From NCBI GenBank assembly GCA_017432685.1, contig JAFRIR010000080.1, positions 1 to 57,816 of the forward strand: DNA of 57,816 nt, written 5' to 3'. A model generated the notes under the pieces. That model was given only the letters and a program-made list of their open reading frames with translations. It was not told where the DNA came from and did not search any database. Shown piece by piece: positions 25,114-32,010 of this stretch; position 1 is the first letter of the stretch, and every line of letters begins with the position of its first letter. The stretch comes from Flexilinea sp. (GTDB lineage: Bacteria; Chloroflexota; Anaerolineae; Anaerolineales; Anaerolineaceae). The translations under genes and the position numbers were made by a program.

Positions 25114-25572
25114 TTGATTCTCTACCATGGCAGCCCTGTGATTGTCGACAACCCGGAAATTCGAATTTCAAAATTTCACAAAGATTTTTATTATGGGTTT
25201 TATACTACCGCATTTTACGATCAGGCGGGACGGTGGGCAGTTAGATTTTCCGGAAAAGGTTATGTGAATCATTATGATTATACTCCCCTCTCCACATTGC
25301 GTCAGCTTGTATTTCCGGAGATGAGTGAATCATGGCTTGATTTTATTGTTTCCTGCCGCCATGGGGAATCACATGATTTTGATATCGTTGAAGGTCCGAT
25401 GGCAAATGATACGATCTATAACTATGTACAGGATTTTATAGACGGTAATATCAGTCGAAAAGCATTTTGGGAACTCGCCCGGTTTAAATATCCAACGCAT
25501 CAGATCAGCTTCCACAGCGCACGAGCATTGGAAACACTGAAATTCATAAAAGCTGATCTCGTTACGGATTAA
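25114..25572 (+). CDS. DUF3990 protein, ADP-ribosyltransferase-like
   Basis: A 152-residue protein starting at a TTG with GGAGGT upstream. It opens with the family signature ILYHGSPVIVDNPEI, then DFYYGFYTTAFYDQAGRWA, and later ARALETLKFIKAD. DUF3990 belongs to the ADP-ribosyltransferase fold group (YHGS is the first motif of the NAD pocket). Many members are paired with a small partner and behave like toxin-antitoxin units. The next gene may be that partner. The stop is followed directly by a MITE-end fragment. Confidence 0.75.
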   Translation: MILYHGSPVIVDNPEIRISKFHKDFYYGFYTTAFYDQAGRWAVRFSGKGYVNHYDYTPLSTLRQLVFPEMSESWLDFIVSCRHGESHDFDIVEGPMANDTIYNYVQDFIDGNISRKAFWELARFKYPTHQISFHSARALETLKFIKADLVTD

Positions 25573-25616
25573 GGGAACGTCGAAAAACCGCCGGGCGGGT
25601 ATGGGACTGCAAGACA
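25573..25616. mobile_element. Degenerate MITE left-end fragment
   Basis: GGGAACGTCGAAAAACCGCCGG and GCGGGTATGGGACTGCA correspond to the left 45 bp of the MITE family with several changes. It separates the two genes of the DUF3990 pair. Confidence 0.5.
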
Positions 25617-25704
25617 TTTGAAAGGCCCAGGCTCTGTCTGTTTCACAAGCCAGTACCACGGATCTTTTCGAGATTTCCGTGAAAAAATACAGGATGATAA
25701 GTCT

Positions 25705-26136
25705 ATGATGAATAACGCTCTGTTTTATACCTGCAGCCTGATCGAGTTTATCGGTCGGGAGAAAAAATTACGCCGAAGAGATGTTGTTTCACAATTGGGA
25801 AAGGATACAATTCAAAGGATCTATAAATATTCAGATGTCCTTCACAGTGATTCCATTGAAAATGTAGCAGATCAATATGCGCAGATTGCAGGACTTAAGT
25901 ATGGAAACTATGATAATATCAAAGACTGTCGCTATACAGTTCCGGGATATTGGGATATCGGGAAAGTGTTTACCCGCCTGATTGAGGATGTGAGCCCGGA
26001 AGATCAATTAAATGGCCTGGATAAAGTGTATGATTCCTGGATATCTGATGCAATTTCCAATTACAATTCCGATTTATTTTATCAATCCCGTGAATATTTG
26101 AAAGAATGCTATCTGGCAGGACGGATATTGTATTAG
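25705..26136 (+). CDS. Probable partner of the DUF3990 protein
   Basis: A protein of about 143 residues that is alpha-helical and hydrophilic. The stretch ALFYTCSLIEFIGREKKL..RRDVVSQLGKDTIQRIYKYSDVLHSDS has the shape of DUF3791-type partners, which are usually shorter. The rest (QLNGLDKVYDSWISDAISNYNSDLFYQ) is an added helical domain. The start is uncertain: 25705 and 25708 are both ATG with AGGATG upstream. An antitoxin or immunity role is inferred from position only. Confidence 0.5.
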   Translation: MMNNALFYTCSLIEFIGREKKLRRRDVVSQLGKDTIQRIYKYSDVLHSDSIENVADQYAQIAGLKYGNYDNIKDCRYTVPGYWDIGKVFTRLIEDVSPEDQLNGLDKVYDSWISDAISNYNSDLFYQSREYLKECYLAGRILY

Positions 26137-26163
26137 AAAATCGATGATTACTGAAAATAATTT

Positions 26164-26212
26164 GACGGTCCCCTTTGACTCCATATGGAGTCAAAGGGAA
26201 CCGTCTCTTTTT
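26164..26212. terminator. Strong bidirectional terminator
   Basis: Nineteen-base arms (GACGGTCCCCTTTGACTCC and its near-perfect complement) around ATAT, followed by TCTTTTTCTT. It lies between two converging genes. Confidence 0.85.
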
Positions 26213-26218
26213 CTTCAA

Positions 26219-27790
26219 TCAATAAACGATAAAATCGTTGGTCACAAAGGTAAAATCGGACCAGGCATATTCACTGCCGTTGTAGGCATAAAGCTGCACA
26301 TTATGGATGCCTGACTGCTGGATCGGACCGCAGATCAGCGTTGACCCGTTGGCAGGACCGTCACTGTACTGGATCTGTCCGTCTACATTGATATCGACCC
26401 TGTCAGCCCCTTTCGTGCCCCAGTGAACCGATACACAGGTTCCTTCCTCTCCTTCATAAAAATCCGGATAAAAGCTCAGAATATCCAGTCCTTCGGGAAC
26501 AGTCGTGGGATACCAGGGCTGCGGGGGTTCCGCTGTCGGGCGCCACGGCTGGGGCGCTGCGGTGGGGTTTGCATTATTCCCGACACGGATCTTCACCCAG
26601 ATCGTCTGCCCGAAAAACGCTCCCTGCGCATTGCGCATCTGCCAAAACCCCTGATAGGTACCATCTGCATAGGGTGCGATCAGATCTACTGAAAGGTCTA
26701 CTGTCTCGCCCGGGGAAACATATGTCGGGACATTGATCGTGCTTCCGCTCATCTGGTTCCCATTCACAAACGTGAGGCTGTAGGAAGGCGTCCAGGTGCA
26801 GGTCCCTGCGTTGCGGATTCGCCACGTCTTGAGAAAATGTTGTCCGGCATCGATTTTCTGGTTATCCGGAATCGTTATATCGGAAATATAAATCATCCCG
26901 TTCGTGCAATTTGCAGCGGGAGATTTTGTCGGGACGACAATGATCGGTGAAACCGGAGTCGGTGTCCGGAGCTGACCGGGACGCGATATGCCCGGATTGA
27001 TTTCATTATAGTTCTTTGTAAAAAAGGAATCGGCAATCTTCTGCGCCGTTCCATCATTGAACATATCCAGCAAATGCTTGTTAATGACCGGTGTCAGGGT
27101 CGAATATTTCCGCAGGCCGAAAGCATAACGTTCGGTTTCAGGATTTCTGTAGAAAATCTGATAGTTCCCGGTCGCCTCATATTTGAAGGAATAGACATCG
27201 TTATCCATCAGAACCAGATCCACCACATTCTGATCCAAAGCTTTCATGGCAGAGGGAAGATCGGAATAAGTGTACACATTCCGCAGACTGAGATATCCCG
27301 GGCTCACCAGATTGGTTTTCACCCACTGGTCGAAGATCGTCCCTTTTTCAACCCCGATCCTCATATCCCGGTAGCTTGACAATTCATTCGAAGCAGGCTT
27401 TGGCAAAGATTTCAAGGCAATGAAATCCGAATTCCCGGTGTAATAAAACTGTGTCAGATCCATGATCTGTTCACGCTCTTCGGTAACTGACAGGCCGCCG
27501 CCGATCACATCGATCTGGCCGATATTCAGGGCATCGATCAATCCGTCAAAAGCAATATCGATTGCCTGAATCTTGACCCCCATCCTGCGTCCAATCTCTT
27601 CCATCAGCGCCACGTCCATCCCGGTCAGCACATCGTTTTCATAGAAAACAAACGGAATATAATCCGGAGAAACGCCTAACTTCAGCACACCGGATTGCTG
27701 TGCCAGGGTCAGATCATCGACAGTCTCTTCCGCAAATACCACAGATACTGATAACAATAAGATCAAAATGAATACGAACCATTTTTTCAT
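26219..27790 (-). CDS. Solute-binding protein (SBP_bac_3) with NBR1-type Ig domain
   Basis: A protein of about 523 residues with a signal peptide (MKKWFVFILILLLSVSVVFA), starting at the ATG after AAGGTGG. Residues about 30-260 form a family 3 periplasmic-type binding domain (LKLGVSPDYIPFVFYENDVLTGMDVALMEEIGRRMG in outline, then DVIGGGLSVTEERE). This is followed by a Pro/Thr linker and an NBR1 Ig-like domain (DAGQHFLKTWRIRNAGTCTW, then GTYQGFWQMRNAQGAFFG). A further C-terminal beta domain ends the protein. NBR1-type Ig modules on secreted proteins are frequent in Anaerolineae. No permease genes are adjacent, so it may be a sensor or surface binder. Confidence 0.82.
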   Translation of the reverse strand: MKKWFVFILILLLSVSVVFAEETVDDLTLAQQSGVLKLGVSPDYIPFVFYENDVLTGMDVALMEEIGRRMGVKIQAIDIAFDGLIDALNIGQIDVIGGGLSVTEEREQIMDLTQFYYTGNSDFIALKSLPKPASNELSSYRDMRIGVEKGTIFDQWVKTNLVSPGYLSLRNVYTYSDLPSAMKALDQNVVDLVLMDNDVYSFKYEATGNYQIFYRNPETERYAFGLRKYSTLTPVINKHLLDMFNDGTAQKIADSFFTKNYNEINPGISRPGQLRTPTPVSPIIVVPTKSPAANCTNGMIYISDITIPDNQKIDAGQHFLKTWRIRNAGTCTWTPSYSLTFVNGNQMSGSTINVPTYVSPGETVDLSVDLIAPYADGTYQGFWQMRNAQGAFFGQTIWVKIRVGNNANPTAAPQPWRPTAEPPQPWYPTTVPEGLDILSFYPDFYEGEEGTCVSVHWGTKGADRVDINVDGQIQYSDGPANGSTLICGPIQQSGIHNVQLYAYNGSEYAWSDFTFVTNDFIVY

Positions 27791-27898
27791 TGAACACCAC
27801 CTTTCAAACTTGATCGATGATGCCATTTTATCGAAAGCGGCGCAATATGGAGTGCAAAAAAGTCTGAACGGACAGAATCAGGGCATGAGCGGTTTAAT

Positions 27899-28022
27899 TA
27901 AAGAGTAAGGAGTAAGGAATAAAGAGTAAAAGGTAAAGGGTATAGGGCATAGGGTGAACACAATCCCTGAGCACTACATCCTGAATCCTATACTCTAAAC
28001 CCTAAACCCTATACCCTAATCT
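27899..28022. repeat. Heptamer inverted-repeat element downstream of DUF3021
   Basis: AGTAAGG/GGTAAAG/GGGTATA units on the left (27899-27955) and CCTATACTCTAAACCCTAAACCC on the right, quoted in parts. It lies just after the stop of the LytTR-DUF3021 operon on the minus strand. Confidence 0.7.
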
Positions 28023-28475
28023 CTATTTCTTCAGCAGCTCATTCAAATCGGATGTTTCCTTTTTGTATCGAATGTACATGATGAGCCAGACGATGAAATA
28101 GCTCACTGCCATGATGCCGATCCAGATCAGCAGACTGAGAAAATCAGGAGGACACCAGCCGCAATAGAGCGCAATCGGAATGTTGAAGACCATGATCAGC
28201 AGAAAATGAAGAATTGCTGCTTTAGTCATGCCGATGTCGACTTCATCCGGATCATGAAGGATCACGCCGGCCCAGGCAACCGCACCCAGCAAACCGGAAA
28301 GCAGGGTGTTCACGACCATCGCGGCCGGGACAGAGCCCGTCCTTTCGACCAGTACCGGGCTGACGATCACGAGCGGACGAGCGTTCCTGTCGCAGGTAAG
28401 GAAAGAAATCAGATTGCCGATCAGCATACCGAGTACAAAACCGGTCATGGCGAGTTTAAAGATCTTCTTGCTCAT
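28023..28475 (-). CDS. DUF3021 membrane protein (LytTR partner)
   Basis: A 150-residue, four-helix membrane protein (FKLAMTGFVLGMLIGNLISF, MVVNTLLSGLLGAVAWAGVI, ILHFLLIMVFNIPIALYCGW, ILIWIGIMAVSYFIVWLIMY approximately) ending YIRYKKETSDLNELLKK. It overlaps the upstream LytTR gene by 4 bp (ATGA). LytTR-DUF3021 pairs are thought to be regulator plus membrane inhibitor or sensor. Confidence 0.85.
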   Translation of the reverse strand: MSKKIFKLAMTGFVLGMLIGNLISFLTCDRNARPLVIVSPVLVERTGSVPAAMVVNTLLSGLLGAVAWAGVILHDPDEVDIGMTKAAILHFLLIMVFNIPIALYCGWCPPDFLSLLIWIGIMAVSYFIVWLIMYIRYKKETSDLNELLKK

Positions 28476-28939
28476 CGTTCCCCATTCCTTTCCGACAGAC
28501 GCTGTTTAATGATGGGAATAAATCGCCGGGATGCCCAGGTAAAACAGCCATCCTCAAATTCGATGCGGAGCGTTCCGGTGATGGTGAAGTCAAATTTTTT
28601 CACCTTTTGCAGGTTGATGATCTCAAAACGGGATATTTTTAAAAACATGCTGCTGTTAAGCAAATATTCCATTTCCTGTAAAGTTCGCTTTAATTTGAAC
28701 TCCCCGTCATCCGTGGATATGGACAGATTTTTGTTGTCCACCTGAATGCGGATGATTCGATCTTCCGTAATGCGGCGAATATTATTTTTATCGTCTGTTA
28801 CAAACAAATCATTTCCGCCGGAATTTCTGATAAGGTCCATCAGAAAATCGATCTGATCGTCTTTTTGGGATGCAGAGACCGTAACAATGATGTTGTTCAG
28901 ATTTGGATTATTTTCAAATACGACATCAATATTTTTCAT
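28472..28939 (-). CDS. LytTR DNA-binding regulator
   Basis: A 155-residue protein. The C-terminal 100 residues are a LytTR domain (EDRIIRIQVDNKNLSISTDDGEFKLKRTL in part, MEYLLNSSMFLKISRFEIINLQKVKKFD in part, FEDGCFTWASRRFIP). There is no receiver domain, as expected for the DUF3021-linked type. The N-terminal part (IIVTVSASQKDDQIDFLMDLI) is a small helical/beta segment. A structured repeat (copy 2) lies 24 bp upstream and could fall in its 5' leader. Confidence 0.85.
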   Translation of the reverse strand: MKNIDVVFENNPNLNNIIVTVSASQKDDQIDFLMDLIRNSGGNDLFVTDDKNNIRRITEDRIIRIQVDNKNLSISTDDGEFKLKRTLQEMEYLLNSSMFLKISRFEIINLQKVKKFDFTITGTLRIEFEDGCFTWASRRFIPIIKQRLSERNGER

Positions 28940-28962
28940 TCGTGAGCTGCTTTCATCATATG

Positions 28963-29064
28963 TATCTATTCAGAATGAATCACACGGAGACTGCTCTGAT
29001 GCTGCGGCAAAGACCGCACAGCAGGGCTGTATCTCGTGATGCGTCGCAAGGTTCTGAACAGATA
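28963..29064. repeat. Structured repeat, copy 2
   Basis: Ends TATCTATTCAGAA and TTCTGAACAGATA are complementary over 12 of 13 positions. Inside are CACACGGAGACTGCTC, the hairpin GCGG-CAAAGA-CCGC flanked by TGCT and AGCA, and GGGCTGTATCTCGTGATGCG. This is the best-preserved terminal pairing of the four copies. The remaining gap to 29200 holds nothing I can assign. Confidence 0.8.
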
Positions 29065-29199
29065 CCATCATATATTTTACCAAAAATCGGGGAAACGTTG
29101 TTCAATAATATGTCTTGTCGGGGACGGATGAAGCGCTCTATTCTAATTGCAAAGCATATCATTAAAGTGAGCTCATATAGCAGGAAAATGAAACAGGAT

Positions 29200-29233
29200 G
29201 GAACCTCTTAAAACTTTTTAGAGGTCCCCTTAA
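29200..29233. mobile_element. Solo MITE ends forming a small hairpin
   Basis: GGAACCTCTTAAAACT directly abuts TTTTAGAGGTCCCC, that is, the two terminal repeats of the MITE family without any interior. Confidence 0.6.
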
Positions 29234-29260
29234 ATTTGTAATGCAAATTCCAAATACCTA

Positions 29261-29289
29261 TTGACTTGATAGGCTATATGTGGTAAATT
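29261..29289 (+). promoter_or_regulatory. Promoter of the cysteine leader and mcc operon
   Basis: TTGACT (29261-29266), a 17-nt spacer and TAAATT (29284-29289). It lies 45 bp upstream of the leader ORF start. Confidence 0.6.
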
Positions 29290-29334
29290 AAATTTTATCA
29301 GATGCCGAAACAGTGATTTGATTGAGAGGATAAT

Positions 29335-29433
29335 ATGGCAGCATACATTTGTTCGTGTACAAAGTTATACACAACCCGGATATGTAAATGTTCAGGCAGT
29401 ATGCGTTGCGCTAACCTTTCATTCAGTTGTTGA
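29335..29433 (+). CDS. Cys-rich leader peptide (32 aa) of a putative attenuator
   Basis: A short frame starting at an ATG preceded by GAGAGGA. It encodes 32 residues with six Cys, at positions 6, 8, 17, 19, 25 and 32. The first pair reads YICSC and the second ICKCS. It has no membrane or enzyme features. A terminator (29458-29486) lies 24 bp after the stop, and genes for cysteine synthesis from homocysteine follow. This is the classic layout of amino acid-dependent attenuation, with Cys codons as the sensor. Codons 14-17 (29375-29385) can pair with 29452-29462, which overlaps the terminator stem. Confidence 0.72.
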   Translation: MAAYICSCTKLYTTRICKCSGSMRCANLSFSC

Positions 29434-29462
29434 ATTTTTTATTTTGTGCATACATGTCCGGG
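29375..29462 (+). promoter_or_regulatory. Putative antiterminator pairing of the mcc leader
   Basis: CCCGGATATGT (29375-29385) is complementary to ACATGTCCGGG (29452-29462), 11 pairs with one G-U. The second segment includes the first five bases of the terminator 5' arm, so the two structures exclude each other. A ribosome stalled at Cys6 or Cys8 would leave the first segment free. Confidence 0.6.
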
Positions 29463-29486
29463 AGAATGATCACTCCCGGTTTTTTT
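29458..29486 (+). terminator. Intrinsic terminator between Cys leader and mccB
   Basis: CCGGGAG (29458-29464) and CTCCCGG (29473-29479) with loop AATGATCA, then seven T. It stands between a promoter and the structural genes, so it must be conditional. Confidence 0.85.
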
Positions 29487-29533
29487 AATTACGCTGTATA
29501 AGTATCTGAAATAAATGAAAAAGGATTTTAGCC

Positions 29534-30691
29534 ATGGAAAAATATAAACATATTGAATCGGCAATGATTCACGGTGGGATATACGGTGATAAAGTTACCG
29601 GTGCGGTAAACACACCGATCTATCAGACTTCCACTTATGAGCAGAAAGGACTCGGAGAGAATTCAGGCTGGGAATATTCCCGGACAGGGAACCCCACCCG
29701 GGCGGCATTGGAAGCGCTGATCGCAGAACTTGAAGGCGGAACAGCCGGGTTCGCTTTTGGCTCCGGTATGGCAGCGATCACCGCTGTTTTAAGCCTCTTT
29801 AGATCCGGAGATAAAGTGATCATTTCTTCGAATGTTTACGGTGGAACATTCCGGGTTCTGGATAAAGTATTTAGTAATTTTGGGTTGAAATATATCATTG
29901 TCGATACTTCTGATCTTGATAACCTGGAAAGCAATATCACTGATGATGTCAGAGCGATCCTTATCGAAAGTCCGGCGAACCCGCTGCTGACCATCACCGA
30001 TATCGCCGCGGTATCTGTTATCGCGAAAAAACATGGAATTCTTTCGATCGTTGACAATACTTTTATGACTCCTTATCTGCAGCGTCCGATAGAGCTTGGC
30101 GCGGATATCGTCATCCACAGCGCTACAAAATATCTTGGCGGACACAGCGATCTTGTAGCAGGTCTTGTGGTCGTAAAGGACAGGTCCCTTGCGGACAGGA
30201 TCGCGTTTATACAAAATGCGACCGGAGGAGTTTTGGGACCGTTTGATTCCTTCTTGCTGATTCGCGGAATTAAGACCCTCGGGGTCCGGCTCGACCGCCA
30301 TGTTGAAAATGCAGAAGCAGCGGCCAATTTTCTTCAGAATCATAAAGCGGTCAAAAAGGTATATTATCCCGGTTTGCAGGATGCTCAGGGATATGAAGTC
30401 AACCGCAGACAGGCAAAAAACGGTGGAGCAATGATCTCCTTTGAGTTATACGAAAATTACGATATCCGGAAGTTCTTCAAATCTCTCCGGCTCATCGCTC
30501 TGGCGGAAAGCCTCGGTGGTGTGGAAAGCCTTGTCTGCCATCCGGCAAGCATGACCCATGCTTCCATCCCAAAGGAAATACGGGATAAAGTTGGCATCAC
30601 CGAAGGTTTGATCCGGCTTTCGATCGGTATAGAAAACATTGATGATTTACTTGCCGACCTGGATCAGGCAATAGCAGAAAGTGAGATGTGA
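29534..30691 (+). CDS. mccB: Cystathionine gamma-lyase / MccB-type PLP enzyme
   Basis: A 385-residue Cys/Met-metabolism PLP enzyme. Features are YEYSRTGNPTR-type sequence (WEYSRTGNPTRAALE), FGSGMAAITAVL, the PLP lysine in HSATKYLGGHSDLVAG (Lys near residue 200), and the C-terminal SLGGVESLVCHPASMTHASIP. With the next gene it fits the B. subtilis MccA-MccB pair that turns homocysteine to cysteine through cystathionine. Cystathionine gamma-synthase or beta-lyase activity cannot be excluded by sequence alone. The overlap with mccA and the Cys leader upstream support a cysteine supply role. Confidence 0.87.
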   Translation: MEKYKHIESAMIHGGIYGDKVTGAVNTPIYQTSTYEQKGLGENSGWEYSRTGNPTRAALEALIAELEGGTAGFAFGSGMAAITAVLSLFRSGDKVIISSNVYGGTFRVLDKVFSNFGLKYIIVDTSDLDNLESNITDDVRAILIESPANPLLTITDIAAVSVIAKKHGILSIVDNTFMTPYLQRPIELGADIVIHSATKYLGGHSDLVAGLVVVKDRSLADRIAFIQNATGGVLGPFDSFLLIRGIKTLGVRLDRHVENAEAAANFLQNHKAVKKVYYPGLQDAQGYEVNRRQAKNGGAMISFELYENYDIRKFFKSLRLIALAESLGGVESLVCHPASMTHASIPKEIRDKVGITEGLIRLSIGIENIDDLLADLDQAIAESEM

Positions 30692-30692
30692 T

Positions 30693-31610
30693 ATGAATTA
30701 CTATAAATCCATGCAGGAATTGATCGGACATACACCGCTGGTTCAGCTGAGAAACCTTGATCTTCCCGAAGGCGTGAACCTGTTTGCCAAGCTGGAGCTG
30801 TATAATCCCGGCGGCAGTGTAAAGGACCGGGCCGGGAAATACATGATTGAAGATGCGGAAAGAAAAGGATTGCTGAAGCCGGGGGGAACGATCGTGGAAG
30901 GAACAGCCGGAAATACCGGGATCGGGATCGCTTTTGCTGCGCTGAACCGCGGATATCATGTAATTTTTGTAGTGCCGCTGAAATTTTCTATTGAAAAGCA
31001 GATCCTGATGAAAGCGCTGGGCGCTGAGATCATTAACACGCCCCGTGAAGACGGTATGCTCGGCGCAGAACGAAAAGCGGAAGAACTGATCCGTACGATC
31101 CCGAATGCAATTGCATTGCGGCAGTTCAAAAATATGGCCAATCCTCAGGCACATTACGAAACCACAGGCCCGGAAATATATAATGACCTTGATGGAAAAA
31201 TCGACTATCTGGTCGCGGGAGCCGGCAGTGGCGGTACGTATTCAGGAATTATGCGGTATTTAAAAGAACAGAATCCAGGTATTCAGGGAGTCCTCGCTGA
31301 TCCTGTCGGTTCCACCATGGGTGGCGGAGAACATGCAGATTACAATATTGAGGGAATCGGAAATGATTTCATCGCAGACACGATGGATATGTCACTGGTC
31401 GATAAGGTAATAAAGGTAAATGATGATGATGCATTTTCCGGGGCGCGGTTATTAGCACAGAAAGAGGGAATTTTCGCTGGTTCATCTTCAGGAGCGGCTA
31501 TATCGGCTGCTCAAAAACTGATCGCCGGAGGTGCAAAAGGAAATATCGTTACAGTTCTCCCCGACCGCGGTGACCGGTACTTCAGCAAAGATCTGTATGC
31601 TGCTCTTTGA
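30693..31610 (+). CDS. mccA: Cystathionine beta-synthase / cysteine synthase family (MccA-like)
   Basis: A 305-residue fold type II PLP enzyme. The PLP lysine is in PGGSVKDRAGKYM. The substrate loop reads EGTAGNTGIGIA instead of the TSGNTG of plain CysK, as in MccA and other cystathionine-forming members. Phosphate is held by GAGSGGTYSG, and the late motif is GSSSGAA. The ATG at 30693 lies 1 bp after the mccB stop. It would join O-acetylserine and homocysteine to form cystathionine, which MccB cleaves to cysteine. Confidence 0.85.
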   Translation: MNYYKSMQELIGHTPLVQLRNLDLPEGVNLFAKLELYNPGGSVKDRAGKYMIEDAERKGLLKPGGTIVEGTAGNTGIGIAFAALNRGYHVIFVVPLKFSIEKQILMKALGAEIINTPREDGMLGAERKAEELIRTIPNAIALRQFKNMANPQAHYETTGPEIYNDLDGKIDYLVAGAGSGGTYSGIMRYLKEQNPGIQGVLADPVGSTMGGGEHADYNIEGIGNDFIADTMDMSLVDKVIKVNDDDAFSGARLLAQKEGIFAGSSSGAAISAAQKLIAGGAKGNIVTVLPDRGDRYFSKDLYAAL

Positions 31611-31755
31611 GCTAAAGGGTAAGGGATTGAGATCGATTCTGATCAAAGATACAACGAAGAAAGGACGTGAAAGATTATAAAATCGTCTCTTGATTGTGGA
31701 ACCGGTTGTGAAAAATGTTCCTCATGCCGGCACTTTAGAGGTTCCCAAATATAAA

Positions 31756-31946
31756 GGGCACCTCTAAAAACTTACGGGCGGGGGTATGGGGGCTGCATAG
31801 CCCCCTGCTCCGTAAGGTACGGGCTGTCGCCCGATTTGAATGCGGAGCAGGAGCTTCGCCCCACGGAAACCTCCCGAGGAGATTCAGAGAATTTATTCTC
31901 TGAATCTCCTCGGGACAGAGAAAAATTGGAGTTTTTAGAGGTTCCC
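31756..31946. mobile_element. Full-length MITE (191 bp), copy A
   Basis: Ends GGGCACCTCTAAAAACT and AGTTTTTAGAGGTTCCC are imperfect inverted repeats. The interior has two hairpins: TGCTCCG...CGGAGCA near 31806-31850 and a 42-nt palindrome at 31873-31914 (20-bp arms, 2-nt loop). No ORF is inside. A near-identical copy is at 53082. Similar short direct sequences (ATAAAGG, ATAAGG) flank it, a possible target duplication. A solo-end-like string (TTAGAGGTTCCC) lies just upstream at 31736. The rest of the 31611-32010 gap has no gene. Confidence 0.85.
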
Positions 31947-32010
31947 ATAAGGATCAAGGCAGAGGGTATTCCGCAAATAAATATGATAAAATGAAGGAGG
32001 AGGAGCGTAT

